Assembly (NCBI GenBank): GCA_000752675.2
Contig: LM994626.1
Location: forward strand, 800,666-864,665
Reading direction: 5' to 3'
Length of the DNA stretch: 64,000 nt
DNA from: a bacterium OL-1
Lineage (GTDB): Bacteria > Actinomycetota > Coriobacteriia > Coriobacteriales > Atopobiaceae
The position numbers were made by a program, and so were the translations under genes. This document shows positions 33,571 to 42,694 of the stretch, piece after piece. The notes under the pieces are model-generated. The model made no database searches, had not been told where the DNA came from, and saw nothing but the letters and a program-made list of their open reading frames with translations. The number at the start of each line of letters is the position of its first letter. Within the stretch, counting starts at the first letter, position 1.

Positions 33571-34773
33571 CTACTTCTCGCCTCCTGCCTTCATCTGGTT
33601 GGACACGCCCAGCACGGGCTCGGTCTTTGCGTCGAGCCGCTTGGCCAGCTTGCCCAAAAGCCACGACGCCGTTGCCGTCATGATGAGGTAGAAGACCGCA
33701 ATGACGAGATAGGCGTTCAGCTGCTTGTAGTAGATGCCCGCGATGGTCGAGGCGGCAAACGCCAGGTCAAACACGCCAATCACCGAGAGAACCGAAGAGT
33801 CCTTGATGTTGATGACCAACTCGTTGGAGAGGCCGGGGATGGCGTAGCGAATGCCCTGCGGGAAGACGACCTTGACCATGGCCTGCCACTGCGAGAGGCC
33901 CAGCGAGCGCGCAGCCTCCATCTGGCCCTTGTCGACCGACTCGATGCCACCGCGCAGCACCTCCATCATGTACGCGGTGGAGTTGAGCGAGATAACCACC
34001 AGACCGGCGATGAAGCGCGACCACACGGCGTTGATCTCGCTCACGGACATGCCCGAGCCGCTGAACAGGCCAAACCCGGCGTAGTAGATGATAACGCCCT
34101 GGACCAGCATGGGCGTGCCGCGCACCACGGTACTGTAGACCTTGGCAAAGCCCACGCCCACCTTCTTCCAGAAGCGGACAAAGTCGTTGTCGGGGCGGTC
34201 GATGTGCTGGATGCGCACAAAGACCAGAAGCATTGCCAGCACAAAGGCGATGGCCGTGCCAAAGACGGCCAGCTCGATGGTCGTGAGGATGCCCTGCAGG
34301 TACGTGGCATAGCCCTGCTGGAACATGTAGAGGATCTGCGTGAGCACGTCATCCTGCGGCATCCCAGAGGAAGCCGCGGCAGCCGTCCACGCGCTCGCGA
34401 AGCCCATGACCGCGCGGTCGACAAAGAGCACGATGGCCAGCACCCAGATGACGTAGGACCCCAGGCGCAACACCCGGCGCGCGCCGGGCTTCACAAAGGG
34501 CGCCACCTGGCCATACGTAGTCCAGTGCGTGAGCTTGAAGACAAGCGCCACCGCCGAGAGCGCGAGCCACGCGGCCAGCACGTAGTACATCACGACCTCG
34601 ACCGTAAACGCATGGGCGAGGAAGCTCATGGCCGGGCGAGGCTGGCTTGAGAGCCACATCCCCGCAAACGCGACGGCAGAGGTGCCGAGAAGGACGTAGC
34701 GATGGTCTCGGCGCAGCCACGCCGCAAAGTGGGCGCGCCGGGTCGTCGCCGGAATGGATGGTGCATCTGACAT
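33571..34773 (-). CDS. Amino-acid ABC transporter permease with extra N-terminal membrane segments
   Basis: A 400-aa polar amino-acid permease. Residues about 158-385 form the usual HisM/GlnP module, with [32 protein letters not shown], and the EAA-loop [29 protein letters not shown]. About 150 residues before it add three more hydrophobic segments (about 28-45, 56-80, 105-125), so it is much longer than standard 220-aa permeases. A single permease gene suggests a homodimeric channel. Confidence 0.93.
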   Translation of the reverse strand: MSDAPSIPATTRRAHFAAWLRRDHRYVLLGTSAVAFAGMWLSSQPRPAMSFLAHAFTVEVVMYYVLAAWLALSAVALVFKLTHWTTYGQVAPFVKPGARRVLRLGSYVIWVLAIVLFVDRAVMGFASAWTAAAASSGMPQDDVLTQILYMFQQGYATYLQGILTTIELAVFGTAIAFVLAMLLVFVRIQHIDRPDNDFVRFWKKVGVGFAKVYSTVVRGTPMLVQGVIIYYAGFGLFSGSGMSVSEINAVWSRFIAGLVVISLNSTAYMMEVLRGGIESVDKGQMEAARSLGLSQWQAMVKVVFPQGIRYAIPGLSNELVINIKDSSVLSVIGVFDLAFAASTIAGIYYKQLNAYLVIAVFYLIMTATASWLLGKLAKRLDAKTEPVLGVSNQMKAGGEK

Positions 34774-34806
34774 GTTCTTGCTTCTCCCTGCAGTGTGTGG
34801 CGCGCG

Positions 34807-35754
34807 CTAGGCGGGCTGACGGTCCATGCAGTCATCCCACATGCTCTGACGCTCGTCCGCCGAGATGCCGTCGATGACCTCGTTAATCTTGGCAAGAACC
34901 GCATCCTGACCCTTGGCGATGGCGGCATTGTCGGGGTTGGAGGCGTCTGTGAAGTCCTCGCCGTCGGCAAGGTCAACCTTCTTGAGGGTGGGATAGTCCT
35001 TCAGCAGGCGCGGAAGCGAGAGGGACGAGAAGGTAATGGCATCGCAGGTACCGTTCATAAGACCGTCGACCACCAGCGGCACGGTTGCCACCGGCGTGAG
35101 GTGGTTGACGTTGGGGATCTGGTCGATGAGGTCGTCGTAGAAGGTGTCCTTCTGACCCAGGACCGAGGCGCCCGAGAAGTCCGAGAGCTTGGTGGCGTTG
35201 GCGTAGGGAGAGTCCTGCTTGACGACCATAATGACCTCGTCGTCGATGTAGGAATCGGAGAAGTCCGCGGACTGCGCGCGCTCGTCCGTCACGGACATGC
35301 CGGCGCAGATGATGTCGATCTGGCCGTTGACCAGCGAGTCAACCAAGCTGCCAAACTCCATCTTCACCGCGACGGGCTCCATTCCCAGCGCGTCGGCAAT
35401 CTTCTTGGCCACCTGCACGTCATAGCCATCGGCATAGGCGCCGTCGACGTTCTCGATGGGGATGGTGGTGTCGCTGGCCGAGGACTCCTGCCAGTTGTAG
35501 GGGGCGTAGGCGGCCTCCATGCCCACGCGCAGAGTCTTGCCGTCGCCCAGCTTGAGGGAGTCAGACGAGGAGGTATCGCTGCCGGCGGAGGTGGTTGTGG
35601 CGGAGCTTGCGGATGCGTCGCTCGACTGAGCGGCTGGACCACATGCCGTAAGGACGGTCATCCCTCCAACGGTAAGTGCCGTGATACCCGAGACCCTGAG
35701 AAAGTCTCGACGAGAAAATGAGCCAGACGCGTGCTGGATGGGATGCTTCTTCAT
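34807..35754 (-). CDS. Amino-acid ABC transporter substrate-binding lipoprotein
   Basis: A 315-aa periplasmic-binding-type protein (SBP family 3). ATG 35754 lies behind GGGAGG. The signal has the twin-arginine pattern SRRDFLRVSG (Arg15-Arg16) and a lipobox VLTAC with Cys38, so it should be Tat-exported and lipid-anchored. A Ser/Thr linker follows, then KTLRVGMEAAYAPYNW and the lobes of the binding domain (ADGYDVQVAKKIADALG, DIICAGMSVTDERAQSADFSDSY). It delivers an amino acid to the permease and ATPase encoded downstream. The ligand is unknown. Confidence 0.95.
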   Translation of the reverse strand: MKKHPIQHASGSFSRRDFLRVSGITALTVGGMTVLTACGPAAQSSDASASSATTTSAGSDTSSSDSLKLGDGKTLRVGMEAAYAPYNWQESSASDTTIPIENVDGAYADGYDVQVAKKIADALGMEPVAVKMEFGSLVDSLVNGQIDIICAGMSVTDERAQSADFSDSYIDDEVIMVVKQDSPYANATKLSDFSGASVLGQKDTFYDDLIDQIPNVNHLTPVATVPLVVDGLMNGTCDAITFSSLSLPRLLKDYPTLKKVDLADGEDFTDASNPDNAAIAKGQDAVLAKINEVIDGISADERQSMWDDCMDRQPA

Positions 35755-36029
35755 GGTGGTCCTCCCTGGACGATCCCCGCTGTTCCCCTTTCGCGCGACG
35801 CAACCGGAGGGGACCCATTCCCCTCCCCCTTGCAAGCGAGACGCGCACATGCGACCCGATGCGAGAAAGTTACGCGCACACGGCAACGATACTCCTCTGG
35901 TCGCGACGTGCCCCGATAGTCACAGTGAGGTAACAATGGAAGGCGTCAATCCAGTGGGACTCAATTTGATATTTGATATAACGAACGAGACGCCCGTCCC
36001 CGGCGGGAGGCAGCTCCTCTCGTCACGAA
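35755..36029. other. Leader region of the ABC operon
   Basis: No gene. It includes the direct repeat TTTGATATTTGATATAAC (35967-35984) and TTGACG on the minus strand, possible promoter parts, but no confident -35/-10 pair was found. Confidence 0.35.
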
Positions 36030-36058
36030 TGAGACAAAGGGGCTGTCCCTTTGTCTCA
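36030..36058. repeat. Perfect 12-bp hairpin enclosing the tsaBRD stop codon
   Basis: TGAGACAAAGGG (36030-36041) pairs perfectly with CCCTTTGTCTCA (36047-36058), and the TGA stop of the fusion gene is its last three bases. The GACAAAGGG-CCCTTTGTC core looks like a dispersed intergenic palindrome. There is no T-tail, but it may terminate transcription. Confidence 0.65.
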
Positions 36059-38491
36059 CCAGGCGGGCGGGACGGGGACGTCGGTCGTGGACCAGGCACC
36101 AAGAGGCGCGTTGGGGTCGGCGTCAAGCGTGAGCGGCGCGAAGTTGCGCGCCCGATAGCTTCTCAGCGCCGCGACGCTGATCATGGCGGCATTGTCGCCG
36201 CAGGCCCGCATGGGCGGCACGGTCACGCGCACGCCGCGCTTGTCAAAAGCCTTGCGGTACGCCTCGCGCAGCTGCGGGTTTGCGGCAACGCCGCCGCCCA
36301 CGCAAAAGTCCGAGACACCCGTCTGCTCGACCGCCGTCACAGCCTTGGCCACCTGCACGTCGATGACCGCCGCCTCGAAGGAGGCCGCAAGGTCGGGCAG
36401 GTCGATGGGCCGGCCGGCGCGGTTCTCGCCCTCGATGTAGGTAATCACGGCCGTCTTGAGGCCGGAGAGCGAGAACTGATAGTCGCCGCTGTGCATCATG
36501 GCACGCGGGAAGTGGATGGCGCGCGGGTTGCCCTTTGCGGCAAGCCTGCTAATCACCGGGCCACCGGGATACCCCAGACCCAGTGCCTTGGCAACCTTGT
36601 CGAAGGCCTCGCCCACGGCGTCATCGATGGTGGTGCCCAGAATCTGGTAGTCGCCCCACCCGCGCACGTAGACCAGCATGGTGTTACCACCAGAGACCAG
36701 ACTCGCCACAAAGGGCGGCTTGAGGTCCGGCGTCTCGAAGAGGTTGGCGAGAAGGTGCCCCTCAAGATGGTGCACCGCAATGAGTGGCAGACCCGTTGAG
36801 GCGCAGAGACCCTTGGCAAACGCAACGCCCACCACAAGAGCTCCCACAAGGCCCGGACCGGCGGTGACGCCAACGGCGGAGAGGTCCGCAGCAGTAAGGG
36901 TGTCGCAGCCAAAGTGCGAACCCGCCTGCGCCATGGCCTCCTCGTAGACGCCCACGATGGCCTCGACATGCTTGCGGCTGGCTATCTCTGGTACCACGCC
37001 GCCAAAGCGGGCATGGAAGTCAATCGAGGTGGCAACCACGCTCGAGCATACGGTGCCATGGGAGTCCACCACGGCAATTGCGGTCTCGTCACAGGAAGAC
37101 TCTATCGAGAGGACCAGATCGCCTGCGGCAGCCAGGGCCTCCTTGCACGCGGCGTCTCTCGGCCCGGCGAGAATGGGCCACGGGCGGATGGAGGCATGCG
37201 GCTCGGGACGCTTGCTCAGGGCCTCGACGTCACCCGCAAGCGGCAGCTCCGCGCGCAGGATGAGCGCGTCGTGGCCGGGTGCGTAGTAGCCCGGACGGCG
37301 GCCAACCTCAGCAAAGCCCAGGTGGTCGTAGGCGGCTCGCGCAGCTTCGTTCTTCTCGTCCACCTCGAGCGAGGCAGTCTTTGCATTGAGGACGTGCGCG
37401 TCGTAGCACAGGCGCGCAACCAGGCGAGACGCCACACCCTGGCGACGGTGGCCCTCCTCCACGGCAACGTCGCAGATCTCAAAGTCGTCGCCGGCCATCA
37501 TGCCGCCGGCAAAGCCGATGATGCGCCCCAGATCGTGGGCAACCCACCAGCTGCGACCAGGCTGCGAGAGCTCCTCGTAGAAGAGCTTCTCGGTCCAGGG
37601 GGTGTGAGAGGAGCCCGAGAAAGCCGCAGCCTCCAGCTCCGCGACGGCGGGCAGGTCGTTCACCGACATGGGGCGCAGCTGCAGGTGCCTGTCGGCCAGC
37701 GCGTCATCCACGCCCGTGACCTCGACGCTTGCGGGCGCCTTGAGGCCCAGGCGCTTGCGCTCGTTCTCCTCGGCGTCCGAGAGGCGCGTGTAGATGGGCA
37801 GCACCAGCGCGGGGTCTCCGGAGTCCAAGGGCGCCGAGGCAGCGGCAAGCGCCAGCCCCTCGCCCGTGGGGTACCACAGCGCTTCATCAAGGACGTTCGT
37901 GAACTCGGCCGCCTCGAAGCGCGCGCGGTACTTCTTGAGCCCGTTGCCCGTGAGGACAAGCTGGGACGCGTCCGCTCGAGCGGACCACGCAGTCACGCAC
38001 TCATCTGCCTTGCAGACGGTCTCGGTGGCAAAGGTGCGGTGCGCGCCGTTGTCATCCAGCTGGTAGACGCCAGGGTAGACTTCGCCGCGCATGGCGTCGT
38101 CGGCAACGGCGAGAAGCCCGCGCACGCCTGCCTTCCAGGCACCCCATGCCGTGGCGTCGAGAACCGAGACACCGTGGAGCGGCTTGGAGAGACCGCACGA
38201 GAGACCCTTGGCAGTGGCGATGCCAATACGCACGCCCGTGAAGCTGCCGGGGCCGCGACCAACCAGAACGCGGCCGAGGTCGGCCATGGTGTGACCGCAG
38301 TCCTCGAGCGTCGCGAGGGCCGTTGAGACCAGCTCGACGTTAGCCTGACGGCGGCACATGTGGTCTCGCGCGGCGAGGACGCGCGGGGTCGAGCCGGGCT
38401 CCCAGGACACCACCGCACACGCAAGCATGTCGGTGGACGTATCGATGGCAAGGGCAAGGCCCTTGGTGTTGGTATCGCTCGTCATTCTCAT
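36056..38491 (-). CDS. tsaD: TsaB-RimI-TsaD triple-fusion protein
   Basis: An 811-aa fusion of three proteins that are normally separate. Residues about 1-235 are TsaB (LALAIDTSTDMLACAV, GRGPGSFTGVRIGIATAKGL), about 270-425 a RimI-type GNAT acetyltransferase (QLRPMSVNDLPAVAELE, VAVEEGHRRQGVASRLV), and about 457-811 TsaD/Kae1. TsaD shows SIESSCDETAIAV, the metal-binding HHLEGH, GYPGGPVIS and CVGGGVAANPQLRE. Together with TsaE (38736) it would make the t6A37 modification of ANN-decoding tRNAs; TsaC is not in the window. ATG 38491 lies behind TGGAG. Linkers are Ala/Pro-rich. The acetyltransferase part probably acts on ribosomal protein S18 or other N-termini. Confidence 0.94.
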   Translation of the reverse strand: MRMTSDTNTKGLALAIDTSTDMLACAVVSWEPGSTPRVLAARDHMCRRQANVELVSTALATLEDCGHTMADLGRVLVGRGPGSFTGVRIGIATAKGLSCGLSKPLHGVSVLDATAWGAWKAGVRGLLAVADDAMRGEVYPGVYQLDDNGAHRTFATETVCKADECVTAWSARADASQLVLTGNGLKKYRARFEAAEFTNVLDEALWYPTGEGLALAAASAPLDSGDPALVLPIYTRLSDAEENERKRLGLKAPASVEVTGVDDALADRHLQLRPMSVNDLPAVAELEAAAFSGSSHTPWTEKLFYEELSQPGRSWWVAHDLGRIIGFAGGMMAGDDFEICDVAVEEGHRRQGVASRLVARLCYDAHVLNAKTASLEVDEKNEAARAAYDHLGFAEVGRRPGYYAPGHDALILRAELPLAGDVEALSKRPEPHASIRPWPILAGPRDAACKEALAAAGDLVLSIESSCDETAIAVVDSHGTVCSSVVATSIDFHARFGGVVPEIASRKHVEAIVGVYEEAMAQAGSHFGCDTLTAADLSAVGVTAGPGLVGALVVGVAFAKGLCASTGLPLIAVHHLEGHLLANLFETPDLKPPFVASLVSGGNTMLVYVRGWGDYQILGTTIDDAVGEAFDKVAKALGLGYPGGPVISRLAAKGNPRAIHFPRAMMHSGDYQFSLSGLKTAVITYIEGENRAGRPIDLPDLAASFEAAVIDVQVAKAVTAVEQTGVSDFCVGGGVAANPQLREAYRKAFDKRGVRVTVPPMRACGDNAAMISVAALRSYRARNFAPLTLDADPNAPLGAWSTTDVPVPPAW

Positions 38492-38735
38492 CTGACTCCA
38501 GAGACGTGGCATTATCACGAGGGATAGTGTAGCGCGGGCGGTGGGGGCAGGCGTCGGCGGGCGCTGCGCTGCCACTAGAGCACACGCGATTCTCGCCGGG
38601 AGCTGCCAGAAGGCCCTCCGGGGGACTGTCGGGCCAATATTCGACAAAATCTAATCTGATGACACAGTTATGTGTCCGGAAATAGCCCCATAGCCCCACA
38701 AGGAGAAGGTGCCGGCGAGAAGCCGCAGCCGCCCC

Positions 38736-39233
38736 CTACGCCGTTGCGGCCGCCAGCGCATCCACCAGCGCCTCGCCGCGGGCGTCGTGCGCAACAAAGC
38801 GCACCTCGCGCGGGGGCTCCTCGCCCGGAGCCGCCTCGGCATCCAGGCGCGTGACAAACACGTCCACGCGCGCATCGCCAATCTCGTTGGCAAACTGCTC
38901 GCCCCACTCGATCACGCAGACGCCATCGGCACCCAGCACGTCAAAGAGGCCGGTGTCCTCGAGCTGCTCCGCACGGTCAAGGCGGTAGAGGTCAAAGTGG
39001 TCGAGGTCCATCTCGCGCCCGTGGTAGACCATCTCGATGGTGAAGGTTGGGCTCGTGACGTCTGCCATCACGCCCATGCCCGCGGCAATGCCTTTGGTAA
39101 GCTGGGTCTTTCCTGCCCCCAGGTCCCCCGTGAGCACCAGCACGTCACCTTCGCGGAGAAGCCCACCCAGCACGCGGCCAAGCGCGATGGTCTCTTCCTG
39201 CGACGCGGTCCTAAACGACGCCTCTCGTGCCAC
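38736..39233 (-). CDS. tsaE: tRNA t6A synthesis ATPase TsaE
   Basis: A 165-aa P-loop protein needed for t6A37 synthesis. GTG 39233 lies two bases after the udg stop and behind AAGGAG. Walker A is LTGDLGAGKTQLTKGIA, the family signature is SPTFTIEMVYHGREMDLDHFDLYRLD, and the Walker-like VIEWGEQF follows. The C-terminal tail is Glu/Ala-rich. It lies directly upstream of the tsaB-rimI-tsaD fusion with a 244-base spacer. Confidence 0.93.
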   Translation of the reverse strand: MAREASFRTASQEETIALGRVLGGLLREGDVLVLTGDLGAGKTQLTKGIAAGMGVMADVTSPTFTIEMVYHGREMDLDHFDLYRLDRAEQLEDTGLFDVLGADGVCVIEWGEQFANEIGDARVDVFVTRLDAEAAPGEEPPREVRFVAHDARGEALVDALAAATA

Positions 39234-39235
39234 GG

Positions 39236-39904
39236 CTACTCCTTCCCCGGGCCAGGCGGGTTGTCCCGCAGCCATTGGCCCACCATTGCAAGGTCGCTCT
39301 CGAGAAGCGGTTGCCAGTCCGAGTGGTAGATGCAGGCCGCCGGGTGAAATGTGGGACACACCACAAAGTGCCCGGTCTGGTACAGCTTGCCGCGCAGCGA
39401 CGTGACGCCCGCCTCGGTGCGCAGCACAAACTGAGAAGCAAAGTTCCCCAGGCAGACAAGGACATCCGGCCACACGGAACGAATCTGCTCGCGAAGGAAG
39501 GGCGAGCAGGCAGCAATCTCCTCGGGCTTGGGGTTGCGGTTTCCGGGCGGGCGGCACTTGACCACATTGGCAATGTAGATCTGGTCGCGCGTAAGGCCAG
39601 CAACCGAGAGAAGCGAGTCGAGCTTGTGCCCGGCGGCACCCACAAAGGGCTCGCCCTGCAGATCCTCGTTGCGGCCAGGGCCCTCGCCCACGAACATCAC
39701 GCGCGCGTTGGGGTTGCCCACACCAAACACGAGGTTGGTGCGCGTCTGCCCCAAGGGGCAGAGCTGACAGTTGCCCATCACGGCGCGAATCTCCTCGAGC
39801 GTGACCTCCTGCGGACCCTGGTGCTCGTGGCCGGGGATGTGCATCACCGACATCTCTCCATCGCCCTCCAAGAGGCTGGCGCGCTCACGCCGGCGCCTAG
39901 ACAT
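39236..39904 (-). CDS. Uracil-DNA glycosylase, family 4
   Basis: A 222-aa iron-sulfur uracil-DNA glycosylase starting the repair of deaminated cytosine. ATG 39904 overlaps the alr stop. The four cluster cysteines appear in NCQLCPLG, VKCRPPGNRNP and AACSPF. The active-site motif is GEGPGRNEDLQGEPFVGAAG, and the second motif HPAAC lies in TFHPAACIYH. It is part of the same operon as alr and tsaE. Confidence 0.94.
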   Translation of the reverse strand: MSRRRRERASLLEGDGEMSVMHIPGHEHQGPQEVTLEEIRAVMGNCQLCPLGQTRTNLVFGVGNPNARVMFVGEGPGRNEDLQGEPFVGAAGHKLDSLLSVAGLTRDQIYIANVVKCRPPGNRNPKPEEIAACSPFLREQIRSVWPDVLVCLGNFASQFVLRTEAGVTSLRGKLYQTGHFVVCPTFHPAACIYHSDWQPLLESDLAMVGQWLRDNPPGPGKE

Positions 39905-41054
39905 AGACCTTCTCGAGACGCATGCCAAAATCACATACGACCTCGTAGTTTATGGTGTCACGGAGCTTGGCCATCTCGTCGGCGGTAATCTCCTCGTCAC
40001 CGTCGCGGCCAATGACAGTCACCACGTCACCCATCTCTACCGGCTTGGCAGGTCGGTACGCACGGGCGTTGTTCACGTCTACCGCAAACATGAACTGGTC
40101 CATGCAGATGCGGCCAACCTGGCGGCAGCGAGAGCCGTTCACAATGACGTCCATGTTGTTCGAGAGCGTGCGAGCAAGGCCGTCGGCATAGCCGATGGGC
40201 ACGGTTGCCACCTGCATGTTCTGCTTGGGGACGCGCCAGGTGAGGCCATAGCCCACGCCGTCGCCCACGTTGGGGTAGATGGCACGGGTGACGCGACCGC
40301 GCACGCTCATCACCGGATCGAGCTGGATGCGTGGCGCCGTGGTCTCGGCCGGCTGCAAGCCATAGAGGCCAATGCCCACGCGACACATGTCGTAGTGGCA
40401 CTCGGGGTGCAGGACCGTGCCCGGTGTGTTGTCGCAGTGGACAAGACCGGTCTCCAGACCCGCCTCGCGCACCGCAGCAACAGCCTCGTTGAAGCGGTTG
40501 AGCTGCAGAGCAAAGTCCCAATCGTCGATGGCATCAGCGGTGGCGAAGTGCGTGAACATGCCCGCGCACTCAAGCCCACGGTGGAAGTCGATAGTGCGGC
40601 GCAGCTCCAGCACGTCCTCGCGACGCACGCCAATGCGCGTCATGCCGGTGTCTACGGCTAGATGGTAGCGGGCCACCTTGCCCGAGGCAGCCGCGCACTC
40701 GCCCAGCGCAAGGGCGAACTCAGACGTGTAGACCGAGGGCATGATGTCATAGTCCACGAGCGTCTGCACGCAGTCCATGGGTGGCTCGGAGAGCACGAGG
40801 ATGGGCCACTCGATGCCCGCCTGGCGCAGCTTCACGCCCTCGTCTACGGTGGCAACGGCAAACTGGTCGGCACCGGCAGAGTGCATGGCTCGCACGCAAC
40901 GCTCGGCGCCGTGCCCATACGCGTCCGACTTCACAACGCACATCATCTTGACGCCGGGTTCGAGGAGCACCTTGAACTTGCGCGTGTTCCGCTTGAGGGC
41001 CGAGAGGTCAATCTCAACCCACGCCCACCTGCTCGCAGGGCTCTGAACTGCCAT
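39897..41054 (-). CDS. alr: Alanine racemase
   Basis: A 385-aa PLP enzyme making D-alanine for peptidoglycan. The PLP lysine lies in CVVKSDAYGHG near residue 40, and the catalytic tyrosine in DGVGYGLTW. The pattern VGRICMDQFMFAVD and MRLEKVYV at the end fits Alr. It is 12 bases after the NnrE/D stop, overlaps udg by 8 bases, and sits among cell-wall genes (glmM, glmS). Confidence 0.96.
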   Translation of the reverse strand: MAVQSPASRWAWVEIDLSALKRNTRKFKVLLEPGVKMMCVVKSDAYGHGAERCVRAMHSAGADQFAVATVDEGVKLRQAGIEWPILVLSEPPMDCVQTLVDYDIMPSVYTSEFALALGECAAASGKVARYHLAVDTGMTRIGVRREDVLELRRTIDFHRGLECAGMFTHFATADAIDDWDFALQLNRFNEAVAAVREAGLETGLVHCDNTPGTVLHPECHYDMCRVGIGLYGLQPAETTAPRIQLDPVMSVRGRVTRAIYPNVGDGVGYGLTWRVPKQNMQVATVPIGYADGLARTLSNNMDVIVNGSRCRQVGRICMDQFMFAVDVNNARAYRPAKPVEMGDVVTVIGRDGDEEITADEMAKLRDTINYEVVCDFGMRLEKVYV

Positions 41055-41065
41055 GCCTACGCTCC

Positions 41066-42688
41066 CTAGTTGTTATCGTCACCGTTGTCGGCGTCGGGGA
41101 AGGTCACGCGCTCCCCCAGAGCGTCGTCCGCAATGCCCAGCTCATCGATAATGTCAGATGCCATGACGCCCCTCGAGCCCATGCGTTCCATGGCAAGTGT
41201 CGCGGCATAGCCGTGAAGCTCGCAGGAGAGGGCACAGAGCAGCGGCAGGTTGTCCAAGCGCCCGTAGGTCTGCGCGAGCTTGGAGGCAATGATGCCGCCC
41301 AAAACGTCTCCCGAGCCCGCCGTGGCAAGCGCCGCCGGGCCAGGCTTGGGAAGGATGGCCTGCTCGACGCCCACGCAGCCGGTTGCGGTGCCCTTGGCAA
41401 CCACGACCAGCTCGGAGCCACCATCGGACCACACGATCTTGCGCGCGTCCTCAAGCTGGTCCACCAGCGAGGCGGGCGGGTTCTCCTCCTTGCCTACCAA
41501 GCGGCCAAGCTCGCGACGGTGCGGGGTAAGCACAAGCGGCGTGTTCCTGCGCAGAATCTCTGGGAAGTCCTGCAGCTTGCCCGAGGTAAGCCGGGCGATG
41601 CAATTGAGCGCGTCCGCGTCGAGCACAAGCGGGGCGGGAGATGCGAGAAGTGCCGAGACAACGGCCACGGTGCCGCCGGAGACGCGCATGCCGGGACCAG
41701 CGAGGACGGCCGAGCGCTTCTCGGCCAGCTTGGTCACTATGGGCACGGCCTCCTTGGAGATGGTGCCGTCCTCGTCGCAGGGCAGCCCCACGACGGGAAT
41801 CTCCAGCACGTGGGCCTGTACCTGCGGCACGATGTACGCGGGCACGGCCAGCGTAACGTAGCCCGCACCAGCGCGGGCGGCAGCGCGCGCCGCCAGAATT
41901 GGCGCGCCCACAAAGCGAGAGGAACCACCCACGACAAGCACCGAACCGCGCGAGAACTTGTCGACCGCCGTGGTGGGAGGCACCATCACGTCGAGGTAAT
42001 CCTCGAGGTCGGTGCGCCAGGCCACGGGGTCTGCCTCGACCACAATTTGCTCGGTCTGCTCGGCAAGTGGCGCCACGACAATAGATCCGCACACGTCGCG
42101 ACCGTCGTCGGCGAGAAGACCGGGCTTCAGGCACAGCATGGTAACCGTGAGGTCTGCGACCACGCAGGCGCCAGGGGCATGCCCTGTCTGCGCCGAGAGG
42201 CCGCTGGGCACGTCCACCGCAACCACGCGCACCCCGGAGCTGTTCACGCAGTCGATCCAAATGTCAAAGGGCGCGCGGACGTCACCGTGGAAGCCGGTGC
42301 CCAGCATGCAGTCGAGCGCCACGTCGGAAGCAGAGAGGAGCCCCTCGAGCTCGTCACGCGACGGCCCCACCAGCGTGGAGACGCCCGCGCGCACGGCACG
42401 CTGGGCAACCTGGCGCGCAAGGTCGCCGGAGAGCTGATCGGGCTCGACGGGCGTGACCACCTTGACGTTCACGCCATGGGCGAGCAGGGCCTCGGCGGCA
42501 ACCCAGCCGTCTCCCCCGTTATTGCCCATGCCGGCAAGAATCACGGCGTTCTGCACGTCGCCTAGGGCAAGTGCCTCCTGGGCAGCAGCACATCCAGCAC
42601 GGTGCATGAGCTCGGAGATGCTCACGCCCACGCGAGTGAGCGCGACCTCGACGCGCTTGACGTCTTCGACGTTGAGTACGGGCTGCAT
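41066..42688 (-). CDS. nnr: Bifunctional NAD(P)H-hydrate epimerase / ADP-dependent dehydratase
   Basis: A 540-aa metabolite repair enzyme restoring damaged NADH and NADPH hydrates. The N-terminal epimerase (about 1-215) has GMGNNGGDGWVAAEALLAHG, CMLGTGFHG and VDVPSGLSAQTG. The C-terminal ribokinase-like dehydratase (about 225-520) has VVGGSSRFVGAPILAARAAARAG, LDADALN, LTPHRRELGRL and the catalytic AGSGDVLGGII. ATG 42688 follows GGAG. The arrangement alr-nnr-acpS is common in Gram-positive bacteria. Confidence 0.95.
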   Translation of the reverse strand: MQPVLNVEDVKRVEVALTRVGVSISELMHRAGCAAAQEALALGDVQNAVILAGMGNNGGDGWVAAEALLAHGVNVKVVTPVEPDQLSGDLARQVAQRAVRAGVSTLVGPSRDELEGLLSASDVALDCMLGTGFHGDVRAPFDIWIDCVNSSGVRVVAVDVPSGLSAQTGHAPGACVVADLTVTMLCLKPGLLADDGRDVCGSIVVAPLAEQTEQIVVEADPVAWRTDLEDYLDVMVPPTTAVDKFSRGSVLVVGGSSRFVGAPILAARAAARAGAGYVTLAVPAYIVPQVQAHVLEIPVVGLPCDEDGTISKEAVPIVTKLAEKRSAVLAGPGMRVSGGTVAVVSALLASPAPLVLDADALNCIARLTSGKLQDFPEILRRNTPLVLTPHRRELGRLVGKEENPPASLVDQLEDARKIVWSDGGSELVVVAKGTATGCVGVEQAILPKPGPAALATAGSGDVLGGIIASKLAQTYGRLDNLPLLCALSCELHGYAATLAMERMGSRGVMASDIIDELGIADDALGERVTFPDADNGDDNN

Positions 42689-42694
42689 ATCGTT

